Of a stretch of DNA of 64,000 bases, positions 9,886-21,489 are shown one piece after another; the first letter of the stretch is position 1; every line of letters starts with the position of its first letter. The translations under genes and the position numbers were made by a program. Under the pieces are notes generated by a model that saw only the letters and a list, made by a program, of their open reading frames with translations, made no database searches and was not told the DNA's origin. The stretch comes from Topomyia yanbarensis (Eukaryota; Arthropoda; Insecta; Diptera; Culicidae), in NCBI RefSeq assembly GCF_030247195.1, contig NC_080671.1:416340044-416404043 (forward strand), read 5' to 3'.

Positions 9886-12303
9886 CAATACATTAATGTT
9901 CAATTACTAAAATATCAAAAATTGCAAAAAACCCAATCTTCCCGCGAAAAAACCGTTTTAACCGGGAAAAAACCTTGGGTTTTTACCCAAAATTATAAAA
10001 ACCCGATTTGGTACATCACTGTCGACGTCACATTCTGTAGTTCTTCATTGACGGCGAACATGGATTTGAGATTATGCAACCATCGGGCGATTCGCTACCC
10101 TTTTGCAGCACGCAGAAGGATGACCGGCGAGTGAAAGTGGAAGAAATCGACAACCTGCAACAAAGACCACATCGTTGAAGCACTTCGGCTGAACAGCGGG
10201 ACCGAGAACGTGGATGCGGTTAACCTAAAAAGAAGGATTGTGGCTGCTTGAGACATCTCATTGCTGCGAAAACTGAAAACACGGATAGACGGCGTCCAGC
10301 TTACTGGTGGAACAAGGGGCTTAGTACGCTACGCGCTGCTTATTGCAGAGCCAGAAAGCGGACTCAGAGAGCAATATCGGAGCTAGATAGAGAAGAGCGC
10401 AAAGCAGCGTTTCGGGAAGCTAGAGCCGCTTTAATACGAGAGATCACACTTAGCAAGTCAGATTGCCACAAGGATCTGTGCCGAGAAGCAGACGCCAATC
10501 CCTGGGGCGAAGTATATCGAGTCGTGATGATAAAAATAAAAGGTTCGACGACGCCAGCCCAAATATGCCTGAGTAAACTGAATATAATCATCGAGCGACT
10601 TTTCCCGAAACACGATCAAACTATCTGGCCAGCAACACCGTACGGTGAAGAAGGAGAAAACACGGACGATCGGCAAGTGACTAACCACGAACTCGCAGAA
10701 GCGTCGAAGCGCCTGAAATCAAAGAAAGCCCCCGTTCCGGATGGAATACCTAACATGGTGTTGAAAGCTGCGATCCTGGCATATCCGGACATGTTTAGGA
10801 TGGTGCTGCAGAAGTGCTCAAATGAAGGAAACTTCCCCGAAATGTGGAAAGTACAGAAACTGGTGTGGCAGCCGAAGTCAGGGAAGCCACCCGGCGATCC
10901 GGCCTCGTATAGGCCCATATGTCTACTGGATACACTCGGAAAACTCGTGGAAAGAATCATCCTGAACAGGTTGACGAAATGCACGGACTGTCCAAGATGC
11001 AATTCGGATTCCGCAAAGGATGCAATGCCGATAGTGGATGCAATTCGGACAGTGCTCGAGAGTGTTGCGAAGGCATCTACACAGAAGCGAAGAGGAGATT
11101 GATACTGCGCTGTGATCACGATAGATGTGAAAAATGCATTTACCAGCGCTAGCTGGGAACCCATCACTGCACAGCATGAGGATTCCCGACTATCCATGCC
11201 AGATCCTGAAGAGCTACTTCCAGAGCGGGGTGCTGCTGTACGGGACAAATGAAGGGCAGAAGTCAATGTGAGTCACAGCTGGCGCTCCTCAGAGAATTCT
11301 CGGTCCAACTCTTTGGAACGGGATGTACGAAGAGGTCCTAACACTGCTGCTGCCACGGAAAGTGAAAATCGTGGGTTCCGCGGACGACGTGTCACTAACG
11401 GTGATGGGTGAAACACTTGAAGAAGTAGAGGTGTCTGTGACAGAGACAATAGATACGATCGAGAACTGGATGAACGGGGTCAAGCTACAGATAGCGCACC
11501 ATAAGTCGGAGGTTTTGTAGGTCCCCAACTGCAAAGCGGTCCAGCGGATGCAGATCGACGTCGTATGGTACGGGATTGCATCCAAGCGTGCACTGACGCA
11601 ATTGAGAGTTATAATCGACGACGGTTGGGGGTTCAACAACCACGTCGACTACGCCTGTGAAAGGTTGGTGAAGGCAACGAACGCAATGGCGAGAATCATG
11701 CTAAACGTCGGCGGTCTGAGAAGCAGCCACGAGACGTCTATTTACTGTTTCGTCATCGATACTGCGATATGGGGTTCCTGCCTGGGGTGCGGTACTAAAA
11801 GCCAAGCGAAACCGTGAAAAGCTGAGCTGGACATTCCAGCTGATGGCCGTACGAGTCGCGAGTGCATACAGAACAATATCGTCGGAGGCAGTATGCGTTA
11901 TCGCCGGGATGATCCCTATCTGCATCACCCTGGTGAAGGATATCGAGTGCTACAATCGGAGAAGTACCAGAAACGTGAGAAAGATGGTGAGAATTGATTC
12001 GATGATGAGGTGGCAGTAGGAATGGGACAGTACAGAAAAAGGAAGGTGGACCTACCGGTTCATCTCGAACATGTCGACGTGGGCCAATAGAAAGCACGGA
12101 GAGGTGAACTTCCACTTGACATAGCTTCTGTCGGGTCACGGCTGCTTCAGGAAGTATCTTCATCGGTTCCGGGACGAAACGTCAACGTTGTGACCGGAGT
12201 GTAAGAACGTCGGGGAGACACCGGAGCATGTGACCTTGGAATGTCCGAGGTTCGAAGCGATACACAGAGAGATGGTCGAAACGGACATCAAATCGGATAA
12301 TCA

Positions 12304-12446
12304 CCCTTATTCTTGTTTACGACGAATGCGAAATTCGTTCGAAAGCGATTGGAACGAATACTTAGCCGATTTGATTTTGCTGTCGTAAACGGGAATACAA
12401 ACCACTTTCGAACGAATCTCGCATTCGTCGTAAACGAGAATAAGGG
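12304..12446. mobile_element. Foldback MITE of 143 bp near the LINE 3' end
   Basis: It starts CCCTTATTCTTGTTTACGAC and ends in the near-complement GTCGTAAACGAGAATAAGGG. The inverted repeats extend about 46 bp, through an ATTCGTTCGAAAG / CTTTCGAACGAAT block. The middle is short and has no coding capacity. The LINE 3' region continues on its right side. A target duplication is not certain; TA lies at both inner borders. Confidence 0.75.
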
Positions 12447-12559
12447 CGAATGTCATCTACAGGATGACGAGCGACGCGAACACGTGCAACGCAGTCAACA
12501 GAGTGGTGGCGTGGATCATGACTACCTTACAGCGGAAATGGTGTGATGAACAGCTAGTA

Positions 12560-13500
12560 ACGATTTCGGGAGAGCAATCACCGCCGGGAAACTCTCGCTA
12601 GAATAGGCTAGATTCACCGCTGGGGACAAGGTGAGTAGACCGCGTTAAAGCACCGGGTATGGGTCGTCGGCAAACCGGACGCCACGCTTCACCTGGACCT
12701 GGTTGACCCGAAAGGAATATAGCGAGAACCAAGAAGGATCGGATCAGGAAAACTTGTTTCGTCGGGGAATACTCCGACGGCGATTCACCGCCGTGAAGTA
12801 AACTGAGTAGACTGCGAAGGGATACTACAATATCGCGGGCCGTCGGGGACCCGGCGCACCGGACGCCATGCTCCAACAGAATTGCCGAACTGATCTCGAC
12901 ACCTGGTTGGTTGGCCCGGTTTCGGATGAACCTCTCACGCCGGGAAATTCTCCTTCTGAGTAAGCTAGATCCACCGTCGGGGACTAGACCGAGTAGTTCG
13001 CGAATAAGATCTTCGTAAAGTTGGAAGTTGAATGGCTCACCGGAAAAGTGGGGCGAAATGGAACGAGAAGGGAACTAAAGGACTTAAAGGAGTTACGGTG
13101 CTAAATGGCACCGGACAGGGAGCTGAAGGGCTCATGAAGTTGTGGTGCTAAAATCAAAGAAGAATCGGTATCTGTCGGCGTAAGCTAGATTAACCGCCGG
13201 GGACAAGACTGAGTAGACCGCGACGAGACACCGCCAGTCACGGGTCGTCGGGGCACCAGCGAACCGGTCGCCCTGCTCCACCGGAATCACCGAACTGAAC
13301 TCGACAACTAGTTGGTTGGCTCGGTTTTGGGCGAGCTTCTCTCATCAGGGAATTCTCCGTCGGAGTAGGCTATCGTCCATCGTCGAGGACTAGACCAAGT
13401 AGTTCGCGAACAAGTCGGGAGCTCAACGAGGGGCACAAGGGAGTCGAGTCGTGGTGCTGAATGGTACAAGGGTACTGAAGGCCTTGGTAAATTAGACAAT
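12560..13500 (+). repeat. Sub-repeats in the LINE 3' UTR
   Basis: A block containing the elements CGCCGGGAAACTCTC, TAGGCTAGATTCACCG and GGGGACAAG..GAGTAGACCGCG recurs at roughly 12580, 12770, 12940, 13180 and 13330. The copies are diverged and 160-240 bp apart. Such tandem sub-repeats occur in the 3' UTRs of some LINEs. They are not coding. Confidence 0.65.
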
Positions 13501-13976
13501 CTGATTGCCTTCGTAGGAAAAGAGCACTAAGTCTCGACCCACAGTTAGCTTTCCGACTGCCACGCAGAAACTGCTGGTGGATGGTCAAGAAAAGGTGGTG
13601 TGTCAAGGAGTGGTGCTGTAACCCTGCTAAAGAAACTAACTTCTAAGTAGGTGGATTAGAGTGGGTGCTATGTATATGAAAAACTTCTCCCCGAAGTAAT
13701 GCCGTAAGGTAGTGCCGTGGAGGAATCAAGTTCTGGGCAAGAGCAGTGGTTTTAGCGGGTCGGGGGGGCCCAAACCCGTTCACTGCGACGATGGGTTTTG
13801 TACAGGGCTTTTTTGGAAGGTTTTTTTCTATTCCCCAAAAACACACATGCACTCACAGATATTTCCCGATCTCTACGAACTGAGTCGAATAGTATATGAG
13901 ACTCGGCCCTTTGGGTCTCGGTTAGACAACCGGTTTTTGAAGCAATTGCATAACCTTTCTACATGAGAAAGGCAAA

Positions 13977-16005
13977 AAACAGTAGGAGATGCGTCTTATC
14001 GAGCTACGCAATTTTATCTCTAGCCAAGAACTCCTGGATGGAGCTTTAGCTTCTTTATTAAACATTCGACTTTATTGCCTTCGGCCCAATCTCCGTTCGG
14101 CCTACTGTACTAGTCACCTTCGGCTGTACACCTTTTTGGTATCGTACTCGCTTCTTTTGACTCTAGTTGTGAATTATCCGGGGAAATGTAGCAATCAGTT
14201 GTAGCAATGTTTCGTGAAAATGGAAAAAAAAGACAGCTCATGATTTAAAGAAGGAAAAAACAATACATTTTTCCAGAATTTCAATAACACATATATCATG
14301 CGATAAGCATTACGATACGTCATGGCACGAAATGGTTTTTACTGATGCTGCTAACTGCAGACGATTTAAAAATGTCAAGTTCGGAAGGTGTGCGATTTGT
14401 AAAATAAGGACCATGAGTATCTTAAACTATTTTCCATGCTACTGAAAATTTCTTTTATTAAATGTACAATTTTCAAAACAAAGCCTAAAAAATATATGGT
14501 TTTATATAAATTGCATGCTCTTCTTCATAGTTTTCATGATTGGTTTCGTGTAATCTTTCCGATTGATTTCACTTTTTGTTACGTGATTTTTTCATTTGAG
14601 CATTTACTTGATGAATTACGTACTTGAAATGAAAATAGTGAATGAGATCCAGATATCAACATTATTAATCGGTTGAATCCCCTTCTTTTACCAAAGTCGT
14701 CCGCCATTGCCATGGTCATCACAGGGAAAATAGTCAGGGGAAATGGTTCGATATGAATAAAAAGAGAATCAATTTTTTTAATGTACATTTTTCACTTTAT
14801 TGAATCTTGCATTTTTCTGCTTACTCCTTCTCGTTTAAATATATATGTATATATTGTGTTGGGTGTCTGCGTGTAGTTTTGCATATATATTAATAGTAAT
14901 AAAATATAATATTTTTATAATAATATATTCGATAAAGAATACAAAAATGATTATTAATTAGGCTACGATTAAAACATAGTAATTACTTTTTCCGTGTAAC
15001 TTGATTTATTTTCTTTTTGCACTTCTTTGCTGCACTGCCTATCAATGCAGCAAGAGCACAGAGTTTGGAACCGAAACGATCTATAGTACTAGCAGTCAAA
15101 TGTGAAACCGAGTGCAAAATGTGCGTTATTTTTTAACCTTTTCTCTAATTGTAGGTGGTGCTGCGGGTGAAAAAGTTATCTAAAAGATAAAAACAAATTG
15201 CTTGCTTGAATAAGATGTTTAAAAACAGCCTTTTGCTTGCTAAAAAAAATTCAACTACTTGACCTTCTAAGAATTATAGAGCAAAAAAAACAAAAAACTA
15301 AATAAAAACTGCTGCGGTGAAAACCTTAAACGTAAAATTGCACTATCTACCTTTGCATGACATTTGCTGTTATTATAGGTTAAAATTAACTGATTAGTGC
15401 GGAGGTGTGAGGATCGGTGCTCGCGAAAAATTAGAGCAAGTATAAAAATATTGCAGTACTTTTACCGTTTGCGGTTACTCCAATTCGTTAAAATATTTAC
15501 ACGTGTTCTAGTAGGAAAATAGTAAACAAAAAATGATACAACAAACATTTAAAATCCGACAATTAAAATTGCTTACACGACTAAAATGGTTTCCGATTAA
15601 ATATTTTATGGTTTTCTTTATGTTAGATAATGAAGCTTTTTCTTATAAAAAGATATTTTGATTCTTTCTTCGATTAGCCCCCTACTTGGTATATAAATAT
15701 TACTCTCTACACTACCATTCTATTGCCCTTAATTGATAACTTTTTGTTCCCGCCTAACGCCGTTCAAGTCTTTCCAAAATAGACTGTTTCTCGATTTTTT
15801 TTGCTTATACAGTGTTGGACTTTCGATTTGGGGATTTTTTGTTTCTCTTCGTTAAATTACTATCTCAGACTTTAAATTTTTAGGTTTTCCAACATGTTTC
15901 TGACTGTTTGTTGTTTAATTCACTTCGGAAGGGCTTTATAATAGCAGAAATGCATTTTTTTAAATTTTCAGAAATGTAGTAGTGGATAGCCTCCGAATTA
16001 AACGA
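13977..16005. other. AT-rich intron, no gene recognised
   Basis: Apart from the short segment at about 14050-14115 that resembles 6339-6400, the stretch is AT-rich, with poly-A and poly-T runs and small ORFs lacking domains. Nothing supports a gene. Confidence 0.5.
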
Positions 16006-16506
16006 TTTAAGGTTCAAGTTACCTTTTTTAAGCATGTGTTAGAATTGAACGCTTGGTAGTGTGCGTAGGAAAATTTGTGTTCAGCTTTCCCACCGGATTA
16101 TCCATTTAAACCTTTTTAAAACTCTAAAAGAAGAATATCAGTCGATTTATTAGATCATCACGATTCAATTCATGCAAAATACCTGCTGGAAAAACCATCG
16201 GCTTAGCTAAATGGTGCTTTTGAAAAAGTGGCTGTGGTTTTTTCATTGCGCAGTTGTGTTGCGTACCCCAGCTCGGTGTGGTAGTGTGATAAAAAATCAC
16301 AGCCACTTTTTCAAAAGCACCATCCAGCTAAGCCGATGGTTTTTCCAGCAGGTATTTTGCATGAATTGAATCGTGATGACCTAATAAATCGACTGATATT
16401 CTTCTTTTAGAGTTTTGAAAAGGTTTAAATGGATAATCTGGTGGCAAAGCTGAACACAATTTTTCTTACGCATACTACCAAGCCTTGAGGTAACTTGAGC
16501 CTTAAA
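16006..16506. mobile_element. Long foldback element, arms of about 220 bp
   Basis: The left end is TTTAAGGTTCAAGTTACC and the right end GGTAACTTGAGCCTTAAA. Inside, the arms pair almost without break, for example GCTTTTGAAAAAGTGGCTGT with its complement, around a spacer of about 50 bp. The left arm carries an extra insertion of about 25 bp near 16024-16048. It has no coding capacity. If retained in ttk pre-mRNA it would form a long double-stranded stem. Confidence 0.85.
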
Positions 16507-17330
16507 GGAAGAAAGTAATTATGTATTAGGACAACAAAAAATAGTACAAAATTAAACATAAGTCAATCACAGAATTTTGTTATGCTTCTGCCGCCATGTG
16601 ACACGCACACACCGCCCCATGCGCTAGACGCGTCACGGTCGGTGTTTCAGAGTACGATTTCATTTTACTTTGAATTACAAATTTTCGGAGTAGGTAGTAT
16701 GTAGTGGCCTTGGAGGCAAATTACAAAATATTTTTGTTTTATTCTGTTTTTTTGTATCTACTAAAATGTCCGTTTTAGTATTTTTATTGTTGTTGTGGTT
16801 AGAGTTCGTTTGGAAAGTAATGTTGCACTAAACGACATTTCAAAGAGGAAAGTGACAGTTTTCACGAAAGGGTTGTGGAGGGGGTTCAATAAATAATAAA
16901 TCAGAGAAAGGCATGATTTACAAAGAAAAGAAAGGGAGATGGCAGAGATTTACAATAAATTGCCACAGGGCTTGGGATATGATTACACGGAGCAACTTGT
17001 TTCTTGGTTTTTGCAGAGAGGAACTAGCGTGCACTACAATTCTTTGAGGAATTTTCGCAGACGTTTTTCAGTGTACAAGACAATTGCAGGGATAGTGCCA
17101 CGTTGTTACAACTGTCAATTTATATAAAGGTTCAATTTATATAAAGGTTCGCTCTCATTTTTTGGCAACTAGTCAGGCCACGAAGCCAGATTATGTTGAC
17201 TACCCTCATTTTTCAATGAAACGTTAAAACATTCCCTCTTGAACATGACGCATTTTTCATGGAGCTTTAAAACCTGCGCATCGCGAAAATCCGGAATACT
17301 CGGTACGCTAAGTTAGCGAAATTATCGAAT
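16507..17330. other. Intron DNA, no gene recognised
   Basis: Nothing recognised beyond a 62-codon ORF at 16939-17127 with no known motif. The copy pair TTCAATTTATATAAAGG at 17118-17148 is a short tandem duplication. Confidence 0.4.
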
Positions 17331-17567
17331 GTGGCCAAATCACAATGGATCGAGAGGAAATCGAAAGCCGGAAGCCGCAAAAATGATGAAAAGAGTGGCC
17401 AGCTGTTTCAACCGAAACCCCAACCTCGCAAGCAAGTTGGGACTTTATGCGGGAAACAACTGGACGGCTCGTTCCTGAGAATTCTCGCGAAAAACCAAAA
17501 TTTATTTTGGATGTGCAATGAATGTGTCAAGCTGATGAAATTTGCTCGTTTCCACACCGTTTCTTAA
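17331..17567 (+). pseudogene. Possible LINE ORF1 N-terminal fragment with Cys pairs
   Basis: The 78-codon frame has a basic start, then GTLCGKQLDGSFL and FWMCNECVKLMK. The C...W.C..C spacing resembles the PHD-like zinc region at the start of ORF1 in some Jockey/CR1-type LINEs. It lies upstream of the GGCCGAA foldback unit and the Jockey-like LINE at 19.6-21.3 kb, in the same direction, so it may be the 5' part of the same broken element. That link is inference. Confidence 0.35.
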
Positions 17568-17624
17568 CTCGGGTGTGCTATCACTGCTATCGCTGAGAAA
17601 AATTTTGCGCATCGCTAGAAAAAT

Positions 17625-18946
17625 ACTACGAAAGGCCGAATCACATAAGGCCGAAGCACAAAAGGCCGAAAACCACAAATGGCCGAATCACATAAGGCCG
17701 AATCACAAAAGGCCGAATTACAAAAGGCCGAACTACAAAAGACCGAAGCACAAGATCAAATCGCTAAGGTCATTGTAGTAACCCATGGCGTTATTGATGA
17801 GCTATTGCATATCATATCATGAATTGAAAGCTGAAAACTGCTTTAATTTATTTTTGATTTAATTAAATTGAATTAATTTCAAAGGAACAGCTCATGTTAA
17901 AAAGAAAGAAAAATGCCCGAAAAGATCATATAATAATTAACATGGCAGAATTTCTAAAAATCTGTTCAACATTGATTGACCATTTTACGTTAAAATATGC
18001 ACTATCCGCATTACATACTTTCTGATAAGGTCATTTCGGGCATTTTGTAGTAGATTAGAACGACGCTGGGGGTCATTAGTCAAAGGGTTATCCGGCCGAA
18101 GGACATATAGCCGAATAGTCATTAGGGCGGGGCACACTAGGTCGAATGCACCAAACAGGGTGAGAAATAAAGTCTTTGGAACTGAAAACAAGATTTAAAC
18201 GAATGATCAGCTTTGAACAATTTGATTGGAACCTTTGAAAGAATTTGATTGGAACCATTGAAAATTATGTTTAGCATATTTACGTCATCTTTCTCGCTGT
18301 AAATATGCAGCGAATATCAAGATGCTGGGTCATTAGTCCGAAAGCCAGTAGGCCGAATGTGGTTTTGCCGAATACCGTTAGGCCGACTGGTACAAAAAGA
18401 ATAACAAATATGTAGAGCGGTTGGAACTAAAAACTTTCAATGATGATATAGTAAATAATATCAGTTTGAGCGTAACTTTCCATACTACCTGTTATGTAGA
18501 ATGTTAAACACGGCAAGTTGGTCGCTGTTCCACATGCTACTGCTTACATTAAGCCTAATATGGTTCCCATAATAACTAACTCGAGACAGAACACAATGAA
18601 GTTATTCCACGAAGTTGCCAAAAAGCGGGGTCTCCAAAATGTCGATGTACCTTTTCAGAATGGTAAATATGTAGATCGGTTGGAACTGGAAACATTCTAA
18701 GAAGAGTGATTTTCTACGATTTTTTCAATAGAATAATAATGTTTGGAATATTTACGACACTTTTCTCGTTGCATATTTGCCGCTTTACTGGAATAAATAA
18801 ACAACACGAAGCCTTGCTTGCGGTTTTATGTGATTCGGCCTTTTGCGATTGGTCCTTTTCGGGTTTCGGCCTTTTGTGGTAGGTTAGAACATCTTCGGCC
18901 TTTTGTGTTTCGGCTTTTTGTGATTTGGCCTTTTGTACCGCTCCCA
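17625..18946. repeat. Foldback-like unit with GGCCGAA tandem repeats in inverted arms
   Basis: The left arm (about 17630-17760) carries direct repeats of the form AGGCCGAATCACAAA. The right arm (about 18830-18940) carries the complement, TTCGGCCTTTTGTG. Further degenerate CCGAA words occur between them at about 18080-18160 and 18300-18400. A plus-strand stretch at 18475-18700 matches the minus-strand Jockey-like RT region at about 30740-30910. The outer arms read as a mobile unit that either captured, or was built around, other sequence. Confidence 0.6.
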
Positions 18947-18963
18947 GAAAAAAAATCTACAGC

Positions 18964-19252
18964 CAGGGATGCCATTATGCCAGATTTATCTGGCACAGCC
19001 AGAGGTTTTGACAGCTTCCAGACAAAAAGAGAAATCTCTCATTCTGCCAGATTTTTAAGTTTTAGAAGCTGCTACATACACATTTTGGATATTTGGGTAA
19101 TTATGTCCCACATTTTACAAAAATCGATTCTATGAAAACTAAAATGTATGCCTAATTTCGATGACTGGATGTGGTCGCTGTCAAGTGCCAGATTTTGCCA
19201 GACATTTTTAGCTGAACTGCCAGATTTTCTTCGAAAAATAGTGGCAACCCTG
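18964..19252. mobile_element. hAT-type MITE of 289 bp, 8-bp TSD
   Basis: The termini are CAGGGATGCCA and TGGCAACCCTG. The flanking direct repeat TCTACAGC is exact at 18956-18963 and 19253-19260. The interior has repeated GCCAGATTT words in both orientations and no ORF. An 8-bp duplication with CAGG ends indicates mobilisation by a hAT transposase. Confidence 0.87.
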
Positions 19253-19589
19253 TCTACAGCTACACCAGTGTGGCTGAATCCGGGAACCGCTCAACTACAT
19301 CAGAAATATCGTCGCGAGGATGGGCCTGATCCGTACAATATTCATGCTGGCGTTTGAAAGCTAGTCGATAATAGCAACTTTGTAATGGTTTAACCTCTCA
19401 TGCCGTTGCTTTGCTTGTATCTTGCACGCTTTCATCCCAGCGTTAGAAAGAAGACCGCCGAAAAATGTCCAAAGAAGGACTAAAGTGGAATAATTGGAGA
19501 TAAAAGTTGTTCGGCTTGTTAAAAAAGGTACTGACGACAGCATTTTGACTTCGAATTCTTCTAATTTGAGGTTGACCCAAAGTACCGCG

Positions 19590-21290
19590 ATACAGCTGGT
19601 AACCCTGACCCATGACCGCAAAGCAGAACAGTTCAGAAAATTTGATGATAGCCGTACCCAGATCATATGGTGCCCGCCCCACAGATTTTCCTCCGCCGTC
19701 AGATAAAGTATGCAATCCGCTAATGCAACTCGGCCCGTCATTGACTCTATCGAGGACTCCGCGATTTCAAGCTACACCGCCATTGACGAGTGTCGATGTT
19801 GAGCGTATATTAAAACGCAATGCAGTTGGGTTTATGGAAGCCCTAAAACACCCTAGCCACAGTCGAGCCTTTGCCGACAGCATTCAGCAGCCGTTCCGGT
19901 CCTCTGTGCGTGGCTGGTGACGGGGTCTTCCGAGCCGCCATTTTCGACACGTATTCTACAAATTGGAACGATACAATGGTTGAATCTTTTTACGCTTCCA
20001 GCTTATCGTCTGACTTTCACCGTAAGCTACTACCTTTCTGTTCCTAGATCTCGATCCCTCCGCCACAATCAAGCTATTACAACGAACAATCATAAATCGT
20101 CCCGTTCCTGTGTGAGGGATGGATGAAAGGGTCTTCCTACCCGCCACAAATACATTTGCTCCGAACACTTCAAGCGCTGATGTATTCTTCGCTTCAAGTA
20201 ATTTGACTTTTTCCCCGACTTCTCTTGACCAGCAGTCAACCATTTCTCTCCCCGACGACAATCGTCCTATTATGGGGCGCAACGCAGCTAATACGGGATG
20301 CCTTGAATCCCCCGCCACAGTCGACCCATTCCGATACTGTTCGTTGGATTGGTTGAAGGATCTTCGAACGCGCTCAAAACGGAAACGTTGCTACGCTCTC
20401 CGTTGTTACTAAAGTCGACGGCACTTCATTCGAACCTGACCCGTTATCCAACAGCATCGAAATTTATTACCAGAACGTCGGTGACTTGAATTCATCTATG
20501 GAGAGCTCGCGACCAAATGTTTGGTTCAGCATTTGATGCCTATCGCGGTGACCGCAACGTCTTCAACAGTAGTAAGACATCGGGTGGTGGTGTACTTATC
20601 GCAGTTCATCGTGTTATAAAGCCCGAGTGATCAAGGGCGACCGGTGTGGTTATTAGTGAAACTTACCGATCGCAATGTGGTTACATGATGTCGTGTATTT
20701 TCCACCGAATAGAATTCGTGATTCCAGCCCGATCGATGTACATCTTTCTTACATTCTTATTCAGGGCGACTTTGACTTATCTGGATTAATGTGGTGGCAA
20801 GCAACTTATGAATTTTTACGAAGGGATATCTTATGAATTTTTACGATGGGATGTGCTTAACAACGATGCCAATTGTATTCCGGACAGCTAAAGTAGCGCC
20901 ACTCTTCGGCATATCAACAATGTCAACGAGAATGGATGTACATTGGACCTCTGCTTTGTAAGTGCCTGAGATGACGCTCCGTACTGCGGCACTGCTCTGG
21001 CTCCTTTAGGTCAACATGTGCGTCATCATTCCTCTATACATATAGTGCTAGCTGGTAACCTAAGAGTGAACTTTGAAGACGTCACAGACTTTATCATGCA
21101 CGCCGCCTACGACAGCTTCGTTAGCACTCTGTTAGATATAAATTGGGACCTTACTTACACCAGATCGATTAGTTTACGAATAACATCTCCGTACCTTGTT
21201 TTTCACAGGATATGACGGCTTCATCGACGTAGATAACGAAGTTGATGTTTTTGTTCCCATTTTGCATAAGGTGCAGACATGAATTGTTAT
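19590..21290 (+). mobile_element. Decayed Jockey-like LINE: ORF1 tail and endonuclease
   Basis: The region 19612-20410 holds broken ORF1-like frames of Pro/Ser-rich composition. From about 20456 the endonuclease domain of ORF2 is readable across several frame changes: IYYQNVGDLNSSM, TGGGVLIAVH, YFPPNRIRDSSPIDVHLSY, LIQGDFDLSGL, then VRHHSSIHIVLAGN and FIDVDNEVDVFV near 21210. These fit the APE endonuclease of Jockey-superfamily LINEs. There is no intact ORF and no RT downstream. A SINE has inserted near the end. Confidence 0.75.
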
Positions 21291-21312
21291 AAAACTTCCA
21301 AAATTAAAGGTT

Positions 21313-21477
21313 TTTTTTATTTCGATTATAGAGGTTTTAACCTTAAGGTCATTCGCCTCTTCGGGTTAGAAAAATCTCTTATGAAAAATTTCTAACCCTA
21401 TGTGCGGGGTCGGGACTCGAACCCAGGTGCGCTGCGTACAAGGCAATCGATTTACCAACTACGCTACGCCCACCCCT
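21313..21477 (-). mobile_element. tRNA-derived SINE, full-length, 12-bp TSD
   Basis: Same family as 2661-2826. The A box TAGCGTAGTTGG and B box GGTTCGAGTCC lie on the minus strand, with the poly-A end (T run on plus) at the left. An exact direct repeat, AAATTAAAGGTT, is at 21301-21312 and 21478-21489. It inserted into or beside the decayed Jockey-like LINE, so it is younger than that element. Confidence 0.9.
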
Positions 21478-21489
21478 AAATTAAAGGTT

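Larger units (their letters stand above)
8653..10021 (+). mobile_element. Degenerate hAT transposon inside the LINE, 8-bp TSD
   Basis: It begins CAGTGATGTACC and ends GGTACATCACTG. The exact 8-bp direct repeat TCGACGTC flanks it at 8645-8652 and 10022-10029, diagnostic of hAT insertion. Removing the element rejoins the LINE endonuclease. Near its 3' side, 9634-9885 encodes TSATVEKMFSTFRWIYSTK followed by RNRLSPKR, the conserved C-terminal dimerisation region of hAT transposases. The rest of the transposase is missing, so it could move only with outside help. Confidence 0.92.
8290..12280 (+). pseudogene. R1-like LINE ORF2 (endonuclease / reverse transcriptase), interrupted
   Basis: The endonuclease part, 8329-8553, reads AEPYQVSPDNGNWVADRSG and later KINGIFVCSCYAPPRWT, typical of the R1-type APE domain. 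The frame is cut at 8652 by a hAT insertion and resumes after 10029. The segment at 10248-11102 holds the linker and RT motifs, including SKKAPVPDGIPNMVLKAA and YRPICLLDTLGKLVERII. The catalytic ADD is kept at 11380-11388, but the preceding aromatic residue is Ser (GSADDV). A Cys-His cluster, CKNVGETPEHVTLEC, is near 12200, as expected at the end of R1-type ORF2. Multiple stops and frameshifts make it non-functional. Confidence 0.82.
6850..13976 (+). mobile_element. Decayed R1-like non-LTR retrotransposon (LINE)
   Basis: The plus-strand parts come in the expected order: a gag-like ORF1 with CCHC knuckles (7047-8208), an ORF2 with an APE-type endonuclease (from about 8300), a reverse transcriptase (to about 12250) with a C-terminal Cys/His cluster, and then a repetitive 3' UTR. 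The element is broken by stops and frameshifts. A hAT element (8653-10021) splits the endonuclease and a foldback MITE (12304-12446) lies near its 3' end. The 3' end is placed near 13976, after GAGAAAGGCAAAAAA. The 5' border is uncertain. Clade assignment to R1-like rests on remembered ORF1 and endonuclease motifs. Confidence 0.8.

Noticed and set aside
12301..12450. rho-independent-style terminator or CRISPR-like palindrome
   Set aside because: It is a single foldback MITE in a eukaryotic LINE; there is no repeat-spacer pattern.
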